12,165 nt of DNA from Candidatus Krumholzibacteriia bacterium (GCA_014859985.1 JACZKN010000292.1:1-12165), one strand, 5' to 3'; shown: positions 1 through 8,900, numbered from the stretch's first letter. Made by a program: numbers and translations. The notes: a model not told the origin generated them from the sequence alone.

Positions 1-1096
<1,096 letters not shown>

Positions 1097-1118
1097 GGGC
1101 GCCGTCCCCGGGAAACGA

Positions 1119-1128
1119 GGGGGGGGGG
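1119..1128. repeat. 10-base G homopolymer (C10 on the gene strand) in the kinase leader
   Basis: Ten consecutive G on the plus strand lie between two possible in-frame starts of the histidine kinase, ATG 1165 and ATG 1096. With the preferred 1096 start the tract is in the untranslated leader. With the 1165 start it would be coding, and slippage there would shift the frame. Homopolymers of this length are also prone to sequencing error. Confidence 0.8.
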
Positions 1129-1187
1129 CAGATCGATATGAGGCAAGCCTAAGGGAAACCTGCATAGGATTGCAACCGATTCCTTGG

Positions 1188-1210
1188 CCGGCTGCATGGC
1201 CGCAGCTCGG
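1188..1210 (-). terminator. Weak stem-loop just downstream of SMUG1
   Basis: GCTGC (1191-1195) pairs with GCAGC (1202-1206) around a 6-nt loop. The stem is extended by CCG/CGG with a one-base bulge. It lies 4 nt after the SMUG1 stop codon on the minus strand. There is no T-tract, so it is at best a weak or Rho-assisted terminator, or a chance hairpin in GC-rich DNA. The kinase may be co-transcribed through it. Confidence 0.25.
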
Positions 1211-1213
1211 GAT

Positions 1214-1951
1214 TCACCAGATGCCCTGCTCCCTGAGCTGCCGCTCCGCCACCTCGTCCCAGCCCCGGTTGGCCGCCGGGCTGGCCGGGCTGGGGTGCAG
1301 CACCACGCCCACGCGGGGCGCGCCCGGAACACCGTCCAGCACGGCCGCCAGCTTGGCCCTGGCGAAGCCGCCTACACCGACAACCCATTGCGGTTCATAG
1401 ATTTCCAAGACAGTGCGCAAGCGCCGGTCGCAGGCCGCGAACAGGGGTGCAGCCTCGGCCGCGGGCAGCTTGTCGGGGGTGCGGTTGCGGCCGCTCTCTT
1501 CCATGAACACCAGGGGGCAGTAGTTCAGGACGAAGTGCTCGGCGAAGAAGCGCTCGGGGGGGCCGAAGCGGGCAGCGAAAAAACCCCACAGGCGGCGTCC
1601 GCTGACCTCGCTGCGGGGGCAGTCCAGGCCCTGCACCGGGCGCTTGGGGTGCTCGCCGGCCGGTCGGCGCACCCGGCCGCGCAGGCCCAGCCAGTCCCTG
1701 ACCGCCGCCACCTCGCCGAACGGCACGCCGGTCTGGGCCATGCCCCAGGGCCCGGGGTTCATGCCCAAAAAGAGCACCCGCCGCGGCGAGGCGCCCCAGG
1801 TGCGCACCCAGCTCTCGTGCAGGTCCCAGGCGTAGTCCAGGGGGTTGGTCACGTGGGTCACCGGATCGCCGAAGGCCAGGGCCGAGGCTTCTTCCCGCAG
1901 CGCCGCGGCGGCCGCCAGCACCCGGTCGGCGAAGGTCCCGCCGCGGGCCAC
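1214..1951 (-). CDS. SMUG1-type uracil-DNA glycosylase (family 3 UDG)
   Basis: This is a cytoplasmic base-excision-repair enzyme that removes uracil (and, in the known family, 5-hydroxymethyluracil) from DNA, leaving an abasic site. With the start chosen here it has 245 residues. Both hallmark motifs are intact. GMNPGPWGMAQTG at residues 63-75 holds the catalytic Asn (N65, equivalent to human N85). HPSPASPAANRGW at 219-231 holds the conserved His (H219) and the helix-inserting loop. An in-frame ATG at 1987 would overlap the DinB gene by 35 nt. The GTG at 1951 is preferred because GGGAG lies 8 nt upstream of it and it leaves a single base after the DinB stop, the usual spacing of coupled genes. 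SMUG1 is mainly known from animals and occurs only patchily in bacteria. I am confident of the family; the exact substrate range is inferred. Confidence 0.95.
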   Translation of the reverse strand: MARGGTFADRVLAAAAALREEASALAFGDPVTHVTNPLDYAWDLHESWVRTWGASPRRVLFLGMNPGPWGMAQTGVPFGEVAAVRDWLGLRGRVRRPAGEHPKRPVQGLDCPRSEVSGRRLWGFFAARFGPPERFFAEHFVLNYCPLVFMEESGRNRTPDKLPAAEAAPLFAACDRRLRTVLEIYEPQWVVGVGGFARAKLAAVLDGVPGAPRVGVVLHPSPASPAANRGWDEVAERQLREQGIW

Positions 1952-1952
1952 G

Positions 1953-2468
1953 CTACCAACTCCCGGCGTAGGCCAGCTCGCCCGCACCGGCCTCCCGTTC
2001 CCGCAGCCACCAGCGGCGTTGCAGCATCTGCCGCAGGTGCAGGATGTCGTGGGCGCACCAGGCGTGCAGCAGGCGGCGGGCGGGCATCGGTCCCAGCTGG
2101 GGATGCGGGTAGGTGTTATCCCAGGCAGGGTCTTCCAGGCGGCGCAGCCAGTCCAGGTTGGCGCGGCGGGCGGCCAGGAAGATCTTCAGCACCGCGTCGG
2201 GATCCTGGCGGTTGTAGGCGCGGGCCACGACCCAGCCGGGGGGATCGATGGGCGGCCAGGGCCGCTGCGGGTCCTCCAGGGTCAGGCGCAGGCGCAGGGG
2301 GAAGTCCTCGCGCTCCTCGTCGGCCAGGTGGTGCAGGATCTCCAGCAGGGACCAGGCCTCCGGCGCCGGCCGGGCGCGCAGGGCCTCGGCGGGCAGGCCG
2401 GCCAGCAGGGCGGGCACGGCGGTCGCGGCGACCTCCAGGTCGCGGATGGCGTCGGCGAGCAGGGGCAT
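1953..2468 (-). CDS. DinB-like (DinB_2 superfamily) four-helix-bundle protein
   Basis: This 171-residue protein has the usual length of DinB/YfiT-like metal-binding helical bundles. Features are an E-A-W-S-L-L-E-I-L-H-H-L segment at residues 37-48, a conserved HAWCAHDILHLRQM stretch at 135-148, and likely metal ligands H47, H140 and H144 (HxxxH). Family members include damage-induced proteins of unknown activity and thiol (bacillithiol or mycothiol)-dependent transferases. The substrate cannot be told from sequence. I chose the ATG at 2468 because AGGAG lies 7 nt upstream. The in-frame ATG at 2495 lacks such a site and would add nine unconserved residues. It is the first gene of the minus-strand set, with SMUG1 starting one base after its stop, so the pair is almost certainly translated from one mRNA. 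Confidence 0.85.
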   Translation of the reverse strand: MPLLADAIRDLEVAATAVPALLAGLPAEALRARPAPEAWSLLEILHHLADEEREDFPLRLRLTLEDPQRPWPPIDPPGWVVARAYNRQDPDAVLKIFLAARRANLDWLRRLEDPAWDNTYPHPQLGPMPARRLLHAWCAHDILHLRQMLQRRWWLREREAGAGELAYAGSW

Positions 2469-2513
2469 GGGACGACTCCTGTTGGCGGGTTCCAACCTCG
2501 GGGGATCTGGGGT

Positions 2514-2542
2514 AATCTAGGCCATCGACCGGTCGCTGTCCC
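2514..2542 (-). promoter_or_regulatory. Possible sigma-70 promoter for the DinB-SMUG1 pair
   Basis: On the minus strand, GGGACA (plus 2537-2542) is followed after 17 bp by TAGATT (plus 2514-2519). Each hexamer matches four of six consensus bases. This would put the transcript start about 40 nt before the DinB ATG. The hexamers are weak. The 101-bp divergent gap (2469-2569) must hold promoters for both directions, but I could not see a convincing one for the plus-strand gene. Confidence 0.3.
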
Positions 2543-2569
2543 CAGCTTTCCCCGACCCGGAGGAACCCC

Positions 2570-4228
2570 ATGCGCCGCCTGCTGCCGCTGCTGTCCGCCT
2601 GCGCCGTGCTGGCCGCCTGCACGGGCGCCCAGCCCCCCGCCGACCTGGTCCTGCACGGGGGCCGGGTGCTGACCCTGGACGACAAGGGACCGCAGGACGC
2701 CACGGCGGTGGCCGTGCGCGCCGGGCGCATCGTGGCCGTGGGCGGCGACGCGGCGGCCCTGGACCTGCGGGGTCCGGACACCGAGGTGGTGGACCTGGCC
2801 GGCGCCGTGGTGGTGCCCGGCTTCTGCGACAGCCACGCCCACCTCTACGGGCTGGGCAAGGCCCTGGCGCAGATCGACCTGGTGGACGCAGGCTCGGCCG
2901 AGGAGTGCGCCGGAAGGGTCGCCGCCGCCATGGCCGCCGCCCCCGGCGACGCCTGGCTCGAGGGCCGCGGCTGGGACCAGAACGACTGGCCGGACCGGGC
3001 CTGGCCCACGCGGCAGCAGCTGGACGCGGTCACCGGCGATCGTCCCGCCTATCTGCGCCGCATCGACGGCCACGCCGCCTGGGCCAACAGCGCGGCCCTG
3101 GCCGCGGCGGGCGTGAACCGGGACACCCCCGACCCCGACGGCGGCCAGATCCTGCGCGACCCGGCCGGCGAACCCACGGGCGTGCTCATCGACAACGCCG
3201 CCGACCTGGTGGCCGCGGTCATCCCCGCGCCCGATCCCGCCGAGCGCCGCCGCCGCGTCGGCCTGGCCATGGACCACTGCGTGACCCACGGCATCACCGC
3301 GGTGCACGACGCGGGCATCTCCTGGGACGAGCTGGCCCTCTACCGCGAGTTGGCCGACCGCGGCGCCCTGAAGCTGCGCTACTACGGCATGCTCAACGAC
3401 GAGCCGGCGACCCTGGACTCGGCCTTCGCCCACGGCCCCGTGACCGGGGCCGACGGGATGCTGACCGCGCGCTGCGTCAAGCTCTACGCCGACGGCGCCC
3501 TGGGCAGCCGCGGCGCCCTGCTGCTGGACGACTACGCCGACCAGCGGGGCCACCGCGGCCTGGCGGTCACCCCCCACCGCCACCTGGCCGAGGTGGTCCT
3601 GCGCGCGTCCGCCGCCGGCTTCCAGGTCGGGACCCACGCCATCGGCGACGCCGCCAACCGCCTGGTGCTGGACCTGTACGCCGAGCTTCTGGCCGCCCTG
3701 CCGCCGGGCGACCGCCGCTGGCGCGTCGAGCACGCCCAGATCCTGGATCCGGCGGACATCCCGCGGTTCGCCGAGCTGGGCGTGATCGCCGCCATGCAGC
3801 CGGTGCACTGCACCAGCGACATGGACTGGGCCGGCGAGCGGTTGGGCGAAGAGCGCCTGGCGGGGGCCTACGCCTGGCGCTCGCTGATCGAGAGCGGCGC
3901 CCACGTCTGCGCGGGCACCGATTTCCCGGTCGAGCGCGCCAGCGCCCTGGCCGGCCTCTACGCCGCGCGTACGCGGCAGCACCCGGACGGCACGCCCCTG
4001 GGCGGATGGCAGCCCCAGGAGCGGCTGGACGGGCTCACCGCGCTGCGGACCTACACGCAGGAAGGCGCCTACGCGGCGTTCATGGAGGACGAGCTGGGCA
4101 TGGTCAGGAAGGGCTTCCGGGCGGACCTGACGGTGCTGGGCGGGGACCCCGTCGCGTGCGAGCCGGCCGAACTGCTGGACATGCCGGTGGTCATGACCGT
4201 GGTGGATGGGAGGGTCGTCCACCGCTGA
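2570..4228 (+). CDS. Lipoprotein amidohydrolase, YtcJ/amidohydrolase_3 type
   Basis: This is a metal-dependent hydrolase of the amidohydrolase superfamily that probably cleaves C-N bonds of an unknown substrate. The 552-residue length is normal for the family. A lipoprotein signal peptide ends in the lipobox LAAC (C17), so it is anchored at the membrane. The N-terminal beta-sandwich strand reads DLVLHGGRVLTLD. Metal and active-site motifs are complete: CDSHAH (H89, H91), EGRGWDQNDW at 131-140, KLYADGALGSRGA with the probable bridging K304, GTHAIGD (H356), RVEHAQI (H388) and AGTDFPVE (D451). The C-terminus ends with the usual return strand GFRADLTVLGGDP. A strong GGAGG lies 6 nt before the ATG. 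The gene is transcribed alone, divergent from DinB and 199 bp before the selenoprotein candidate. Cytoplasmic relatives are common; lipoprotein forms also occur in many Gram-negative lineages. Confidence 0.93.
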   Translation: MRRLLPLLSACAVLAACTGAQPPADLVLHGGRVLTLDDKGPQDATAVAVRAGRIVAVGGDAAALDLRGPDTEVVDLAGAVVVPGFCDSHAHLYGLGKALAQIDLVDAGSAEECAGRVAAAMAAAPGDAWLEGRGWDQNDWPDRAWPTRQQLDAVTGDRPAYLRRIDGHAAWANSAALAAAGVNRDTPDPDGGQILRDPAGEPTGVLIDNAADLVAAVIPAPDPAERRRRVGLAMDHCVTHGITAVHDAGISWDELALYRELADRGALKLRYYGMLNDEPATLDSAFAHGPVTGADGMLTARCVKLYADGALGSRGALLLDDYADQRGHRGLAVTPHRHLAEVVLRASAAGFQVGTHAIGDAANRLVLDLYAELLAALPPGDRRWRVEHAQILDPADIPRFAELGVIAAMQPVHCTSDMDWAGERLGEERLAGAYAWRSLIESGAHVCAGTDFPVERASALAGLYAARTRQHPDGTPLGGWQPQERLDGLTALRTYTQEGAYAAFMEDELGMVRKGFRADLTVLGGDPVACEPAELLDMPVVMTVVDGRVVHR

Positions 4229-4244
4229 CCAGGCGCGGCGCCGG

Positions 4245-4266
4245 AATTGAATGGCGTGCGTCAATT
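4245..4266. repeat. Inverted repeat AATTGA-N10-TCAATT
   Basis: A perfect 6-bp inverted repeat (4245-4250 and 4261-4266) with a 10-bp spacer, AT-rich arms in an otherwise GC-rich gap. The centre-to-centre distance is 16 bp, so it could be an operator-like half-site pair upstream of the selenoprotein gene. Chance cannot be excluded. Confidence 0.35.
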
Positions 4267-4270
4267 TCAT

Positions 4271-4287
4271 GCGGGGAGCATCCCCGC
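4271..4287. terminator. Perfect 7-bp GC hairpin after the amidohydrolase gene
   Basis: GCGGGGA (4271-4277) pairs perfectly with TCCCCGC (4281-4287) around a GCA loop, 43 nt after the amidohydrolase stop. There is no T-tract behind it, so it is not a classic intrinsic terminator. It could serve as an mRNA 3'-end stabiliser or as part of the leader region of the next gene. Confidence 0.4.
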
Positions 4288-4427
4288 CGAATTCGCTGGA
4301 TCCCCCCTGCGGTCCCGCCGTATTGTCCTACCCTTGACGTATGAGTACCCCTGCCCGCCGCGCGGCCTGGAACGCGGGGGCATCACCGCCGGTGCCTTCC
4401 GGCTCTCCATCGCGAAGCGAGGTCGAC

Positions 4428-5636
4428 ATGCACGAGCGCAACCAGCGCGGCCGGCTGCCCCTGGCGGGGATGCTGCTGGTCGCGGCCGCGGGGCTAACCG
4501 GGACGGCGCTGGCCGAAACCCCCGAGTTCGACGCGGCGCTGCAGCGCGCCGCCGCCGAGGACAAGCCCCTGGTCCTGGACTTCCACACCGACTGGTGACC
4601 GAGCTGCAAGGTGTTCGCCCGTGCGGTGAACGAAGACCCCACGATCCAGGCCGCCATCGCGACCGCGATCCTCCACCAGATCGATTGCGAAAAAGGCGAG
4701 GGCATCGCACTGGCCGAGCGCTACGGCGTGCGCGGCTACCCCACCTTCAAGATGGTCGACGGCGAGGGCGTGGAGCTCGAGCGCTGGATCGGCTACGACG
4801 GTCCCGAGGCGTGGGCCGCGCTGGTCGCCGCCGGCGTGGCGGACCGGCGCACCCTCGAGGCCAAGGCCGAGGCCTACCAGACCCAGCCCACCGCCCTGCT
4901 GGCCCGCTCCCTCGGCAACGCCGCGGCCACGGAATACGACTGGAAGGGCTCTGTCGACTACTTCAGGGCCGCGGCCGACCTCGACCCCGCAAGCGCCGCG
5001 GACTACGAGGAGAGCATCGTCAGCTACACCTTCTACGGCACCCGCGGCGACGAGCCGGCCTTCGGTCTGGACGACCTGACCGCCGCGGCGCGGCCGGCCT
5101 TCGACCGCGAGGGCCAGACCCCGCAGGGCAAGCTCATGCTGGCTTCCATGGTGACCACCGTGGCCCGCGGCGCCGGCCGGCCCGAGGTGGCCGTGCCCTA
5201 CCTGCGCGACGCCATGGCCGCCACCGCCGGGACCACGGACGCGGAATTGGCCAAGTCCCGCGCCCGCCTCGAGGTGGACCACGCCCTCTTGGTGGAGAAC
5301 GACTCCGCCAAGGCCGTCACGCTCAAGAAGGGCACCATGCCGGAAGGGTGGCTGGACGATGCGAACCGGCTCAACAGCTTCGCCTGGTGGTGTTTCGAGA
5401 ACCAGGTGAACCTGCAGGAGGCCGAGCAGATGGCCCTCAAGGGCGTCGAACTGGCCCAGTCGGACGAGCAGCGGGCCTCCATCCTGGACACCGCCGCGGA
5501 GATCGGCAACCTGCTGGGCAACTGCGACGAGGCCATCGCCCGGATCACCCGCGCCATCGCGCTGGATCCGGAGAACTCCTTCTACAAGGAGCAGTTGACC
5601 AAGTTCGAGCAGGCGAAGGCGGAGCAGAAAGGCTGA
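4428..5636 (+). CDS. Candidate selenoprotein: exported thioredoxin-like protein with TPR-like C-terminus, Sec encoded by TGA 4596-4598
   Basis: Likely a periplasmic thiol/selenol oxidoreductase. The ATG at 4428 has GAGG 5 nt upstream. Residues 1-29 form a Sec signal peptide (basic n-region, hydrophobic core, ALA-E cleavage). The thioredoxin fold follows: KPLVLDFHTDW, then an in-frame TGA at codon 57, then PSCKVF. Family members read W-C-x-x-C-K here, so the TGA replaces exactly the nucleophilic first cysteine, giving U57-P-S-C60. The same frame stays open for 1035 nt to the TGA at 5634. It keeps the family's IDCEKGEGIALAERYGV segment and the cis-proline region RGYPTF (P105). Residues about 140-402 are helical and TPR-like (AIARITRAIALDPENSFY near the end). 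A hairpin after the TGA fits a bacterial SECIS. If Sec is not inserted, the product is a 56-residue dead peptide. Alternatives are a nonsense mutation or a C/A read error (TGC to TGA); neither explains the exact position as well. No selA, selB or selC is in the window. Confidence 0.85.
4596..4598 (+). other. In-frame TGA, proposed selenocysteine codon (U57)
   Basis: TGA sits between TGG (W56) and CCG (P58), in frame with both halves of the thioredoxin-like gene. It occupies the first position of the CxxC redox motif. A naive gene caller would end one ORF here and begin a second one at the GTG at 4611, losing the active site from both models. Confidence 0.82.
4612..4632 (+). promoter_or_regulatory. 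Candidate bacterial SECIS hairpin for SelB-directed Sec insertion
   Basis: In the mRNA, 4612-4619 pairs with 4625-4632: U-G, G-C, U-A, U-A, C-G, G-U, C-G, C-G. This leaves a 5-nt apical loop CGUGC (4620-4624). The loop carries a G at its second position followed by U, as in known bacterial SECIS loops, and that G lies 22 nt after the TGA. Both spacing and stem length fit the published bacterial SECIS pattern as I remember it. A competing fold (4603-4608 with 4622-4627, plus 4610-4612 with 4617-4619) is possible. No thermodynamic calculation was made. Confidence 0.55.
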
Positions 5637-5647
5637 CCCCTTTCGCT
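5623..5647 (+). terminator. Stem-loop spanning the selenoprotein stop codon
   Basis: GAAAGG (5627-5632) pairs with CCTTTC (5639-5644). The stem is extended by AGC/GCT (5623-5625 with 5645-5647) past a single bulged A, giving nine pairs around a 6-nt loop that includes the stop codon. There is no U-tract. It may end transcription weakly or stabilise the 3' end. Confidence 0.3.
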
Positions 5648-5706
5648 CGGACCGGACCGGCGCAGCGACGGCGGAAGACCGGTTTCCTTGGGGGGACCGG
5701 CCTTCC

Positions 5707-5738
5707 GGCATTTCCGCCCCGCGGCATTTCCACCCCGC
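5707..5738. repeat. Tandem 16-bp direct repeat (two copies, one mismatch)
   Basis: Copy 1 is GGCATTTCCGCCCCGC (5707-5722); copy 2 is GGCATTTCCACCCCGC (5723-5738). They abut exactly and differ at one base. The pair ends 27 bp before the -35 box of the promoter at 5766-5794, a place where an activator could bind. A recent duplication without function is equally possible. Confidence 0.7.
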
Positions 5739-5765
5739 GGCCATGGCCGACGAAACTGATCCTCT

Positions 5766-5794
5766 TTGTCAAATCGTGGCAAATCCTGTATAAT
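5766..5794 (+). promoter_or_regulatory. Near-consensus sigma-70 promoter of the Asp-box protein gene
   Basis: TTGTCA (5766-5771, five of six consensus bases) is followed after exactly 17 bp by a perfect TATAAT (5789-5794). Transcription would start near 5801, giving a leader of about 100 nt. The AT-rich stretch stands out in this GC-rich sequence. It is by far the best promoter in the window and suggests strong expression of the gene downstream. Confidence 0.85.
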
Positions 5795-5823
5795 GGCACC
5801 GATCCCCCGGCGCGCCCCACCCG

Positions 5824-5840
5824 CCCGCAGTCCTTGCGGG
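5824..5840 (+). other. Leader hairpin of the Asp-box protein mRNA
   Basis: CCCGCA (5824-5829) pairs perfectly with TGCGGG (5835-5840) around a GTCCT loop, inside the predicted 5' untranslated leader and about 60 nt before the start codon. It may protect the mRNA or be incidental. I recognise no riboswitch class in the leader. Confidence 0.35.
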
Positions 5841-5901
5841 GGCCGTCCCGGCCGGGTCCGTTCGCCCTGAGCCGCCCGCTCCGACCCGCGAGGTGCATCG
5901 C

Positions 5902-8900
5902 ATGAATCGCTTCGTCCTTCTGACCGGCCTGGCGGTAGTTGCCGCCGCCGTGGCCGTCCTGCTGTTCGTCGGCGCCGACCGCGGCGGCGACGCCCCCGAG
6001 CCCTGGCTGGTCGCCGAGCAGGCCCGCCTGCAGAAGCAGCTCCAGCACGCCGCCCCCGGCAGCGACCGCGCGTTCAAGGCGCAGATGAAGCTGGACCGGC
6101 TGGACGCCTGGCAGGAGGGGCGCCCCCAGTCCGGCTTCCCCGACGAGTTCGCCCGGGTGCTGTGGGAGATGAAGGTGCCCGCCGACCGCACCACCCCCGA
6201 GTACGAGCCGGGCTACGTGGTGCGCGAGCTGGCCAAGGCCCGGCGCACGGCCGTGCGCCCGGAGAAGGCGCTGATCTGGGACAGCCGCGGCCCCGGCAAC
6301 GTGGCCGGCCGCGCCCGGGGGATCATCGTCGATCCCGACGACCCGACCCAGCTGACCTGGTTCATCGCCGCCGTGGGCGGCGGCGTCTGGAAGACCGGGG
6401 ACGGCGGCGCCACCTGGCGCCAGCTCATGGACGACCTGCCCACCCTGGCGGTGCAGTCCATCGCCATGGATCCCCTGGACCACGACGTGATCTACGCCGG
6501 CACCGGCGAGAGCTTCTTCAACGTGGACACCATGAACGGCAACGGGATCTTCAAGTCCACGGACCGCGGCGAGACCTGGGCCCCGCTGGCTGCGACCCTG
6601 GGCGACCCGCGCTTCAACAACGTGTCGCGCATCATCGTCTCGCCCGATTCGGCGGGCGTGGTGGTCGCCTCGGCCACCACCGGCGCCTACAAGGCGGCGC
6701 TGTACCCCACCAGCAGCATCTTCCGCTCCCGCGACGGCGGCACCACCTGGACCGAGGTGCACAACGAGACCGGCACCGACTCCTTCGGTGGCCCGCGCAT
6801 CCTGCAGCTGGTGGCCGATCCCACGGACTTCGACGTGCAGTACGCCACCGTGTTCGGCGCCGGGATCCTCAAGTCCACGGACCACGGCTGGACCTGGTCC
6901 TACGTGAACACCGGCATCGCCGACTTCAGCGGCCGCTTCGAGCTGGCCATCTCGCCCGTCAACAACCAGTACCTCTACGCGTCGGCCGAAGGCGCCTCCC
7001 ACAGCGAGCTGTGGGTGTCTTGGAACGGCGGCGCCACCTGGAGCGAGACCTTCGAGAGCGGCTCCGAGCGCAACTGGCTGGGCGCCCAGGGCTGGTACGA
7101 CAACACCATCGTCTGCCACCCCACCGACGCGCGCATCGTGTACGTGGGCGGGCCCGAGCTGTGGCAGATCACCCTGGCCAGCGTCGGCTCCACCTCGCGC
7201 ACCACCACGCGCCTGGCCAGCTACTCGTTCCCCCACCCGGACCACCACGACCTGAAGATCGTGCAGCCCATGGGCGGCGACTGGTTCCTGCTGGGCACCA
7301 ACGACGGCGGCATCACCCGCACCTCCATCGCCGCCACCGGCTTCACCATGCCCATCGACGGCATGGTCACCACCCAGTTCTACGGCGTGGACAAGCGGCC
7401 CGGCGCCAGCGCCTACTTCGGCGGCATGCAGGACAACGGCACCTGGTTCTCGGGCATCGACCCGATCGAGACCAGCCCCTGGACCTTCGCCATCGGCGGC
7501 GACGGCTACGAGACATCGTGGCATTTCGACGATCCCCAGAAGATGATCGGCGGCTACCAGTACAACGGCCTGCTGCGGTCCCTCGACGGCGGCCTGACCT
7601 GGAGCTCGGCCACCGGCGGCCTGACCGACACGGGCGGCGGCAACGCCCCGTTCATCACCAAGATCGGCAAGAGCCAGGCGCGGCCCGACCACCTCTTCGC
7701 CGTCGGCAAGTCGGGCGTATGGCGCTCGACCAACTTCGGCGGCTCGTGGACCCTGTCGGCGGTGGGTGCGGCGGACTGGGGCCCCCTCAGCTCCTTCCAC
7801 GACGTGCGCGTCTCCAGGGCCGACCCGGACATCGTCTGGGCGGGCTCCCGCATGGACGCCAGCGGGCGCATCGTGGTCTCGACCGACGGCGGTGTCAGCT
7901 TCGGCGGCACCACCGTGTGGCCGGACGTGGTGATGGGCCGCATCTCGGGCCTGGCCACCCACCCCACCGAGCCGAACACGGCGTATGTGCTGTTCTCCTA
8001 CGCCGAGCGGCCCAAGATCCTCAAGACCACCGACCTGGGCGCCACCTGGAGCGACCTCAGCGGCCACGGCACCGGCCCGGCCAGCACCAACGGCTTCCCC
8101 GACGTGGCGGCCTACGACCTGCTGGTCTGGCCCAACGATCCGCAGAGGATCTGGGTGGGCACGGAGATCGGCCTGGTCGAGTCCACCGACGGCGGCGCCA
8201 CCTGGGCCCTGGCCAACAACGGCCTGCCCGCGGTCGGCATCTGGTTCCTGACCGCGGTCGAGGACGAGATCGTCATCGGCACCCACGGCCGCGGCATCTG
8301 GTCCCACACCGCGCCCGAACTGCTGGACGGCCAGACCCTGACCCCGCTGTTCGAGTCCATGGTGCAGAACCCGGGCGGCAACCTGGAGCTCCTGTTCAAC
8401 CTGCGCGCCGCCTTCGATTCGACCCAGATCCGCATCGACGGCGTGGTGGTCGAGACGGTGCCCGCCAACACGGCGCTGCAGCTGCACCAGGTGAGCCTGC
8501 CGGTGGTGGCGCCGGGCACGCGCACGGCTTTCGCCCGCGGCTTCAAGGACGGCACGCCCTACGACTCCATCACCAAGAGCAAGGACGTGGTCGTCTACGC
8601 CGAGCCCGTGTTCGCGTACGCCAACGCCCTGGACGTCGACGGCAATGCCTTCCAGCGCAGCGGCATCGACTGGGCCCAGCCGGCGGGCTTCGCCAACGGC
8701 GCCCTGCACACGGCCCACGACTACGCCAATAGCACCAACCCCACCGCCACGCTGCTGACGCCCATCCGCGTCTCGTCGCTGACCACGCTCACCTTCGACG
8801 AGGTGGCGATCGTCGAGCCCGGCGAGCCCGGCTCGGTGTTCGGCGACGGCGACTTCTGGGACTACGTGGTGGTGGAGGGTTCGCTGGACGGGGCGGTCTG

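Noticed and set aside
2282..4270. A 662-codon open frame antisense to the amidohydrolase gene
   Set aside because: Shadow frame; all catalytic motifs of a known family are on the plus strand.
4334..4362. TTGACG as the -35 box of a promoter for the selenoprotein gene
   Set aside because: The hexamer at 17 bp downstream is GCCGCG and no acceptable -10 box occurs at 16-18 bp.
4341..4427. Upstream ATG at 4341 as the start of the thioredoxin-like gene
   Set aside because: It would put 29 unconserved residues ahead of a standard signal peptide and lacks a Shine-Dalgarno site, while the ATG at 4428 has GAGG 5 nt upstream.
4603..4627. An alternative hairpin starting 4 nt after the TGA
   Set aside because: It has two G-U pairs in a six-pair lower stem, an asymmetric internal loop and an upper stem of only three pairs; its loop G is only about 15 nt from the TGA. 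The 4612-4632 hairpin fits better.
4611..5636. A separate 341-residue TPR protein starting at GTG 4611, with a 56-residue ORF before it
   Set aside because: The GTG has no proper ribosome binding site and begins inside the thioredoxin fold, just after the PSCK of the active site. One read-through selenoprotein explains both pieces.
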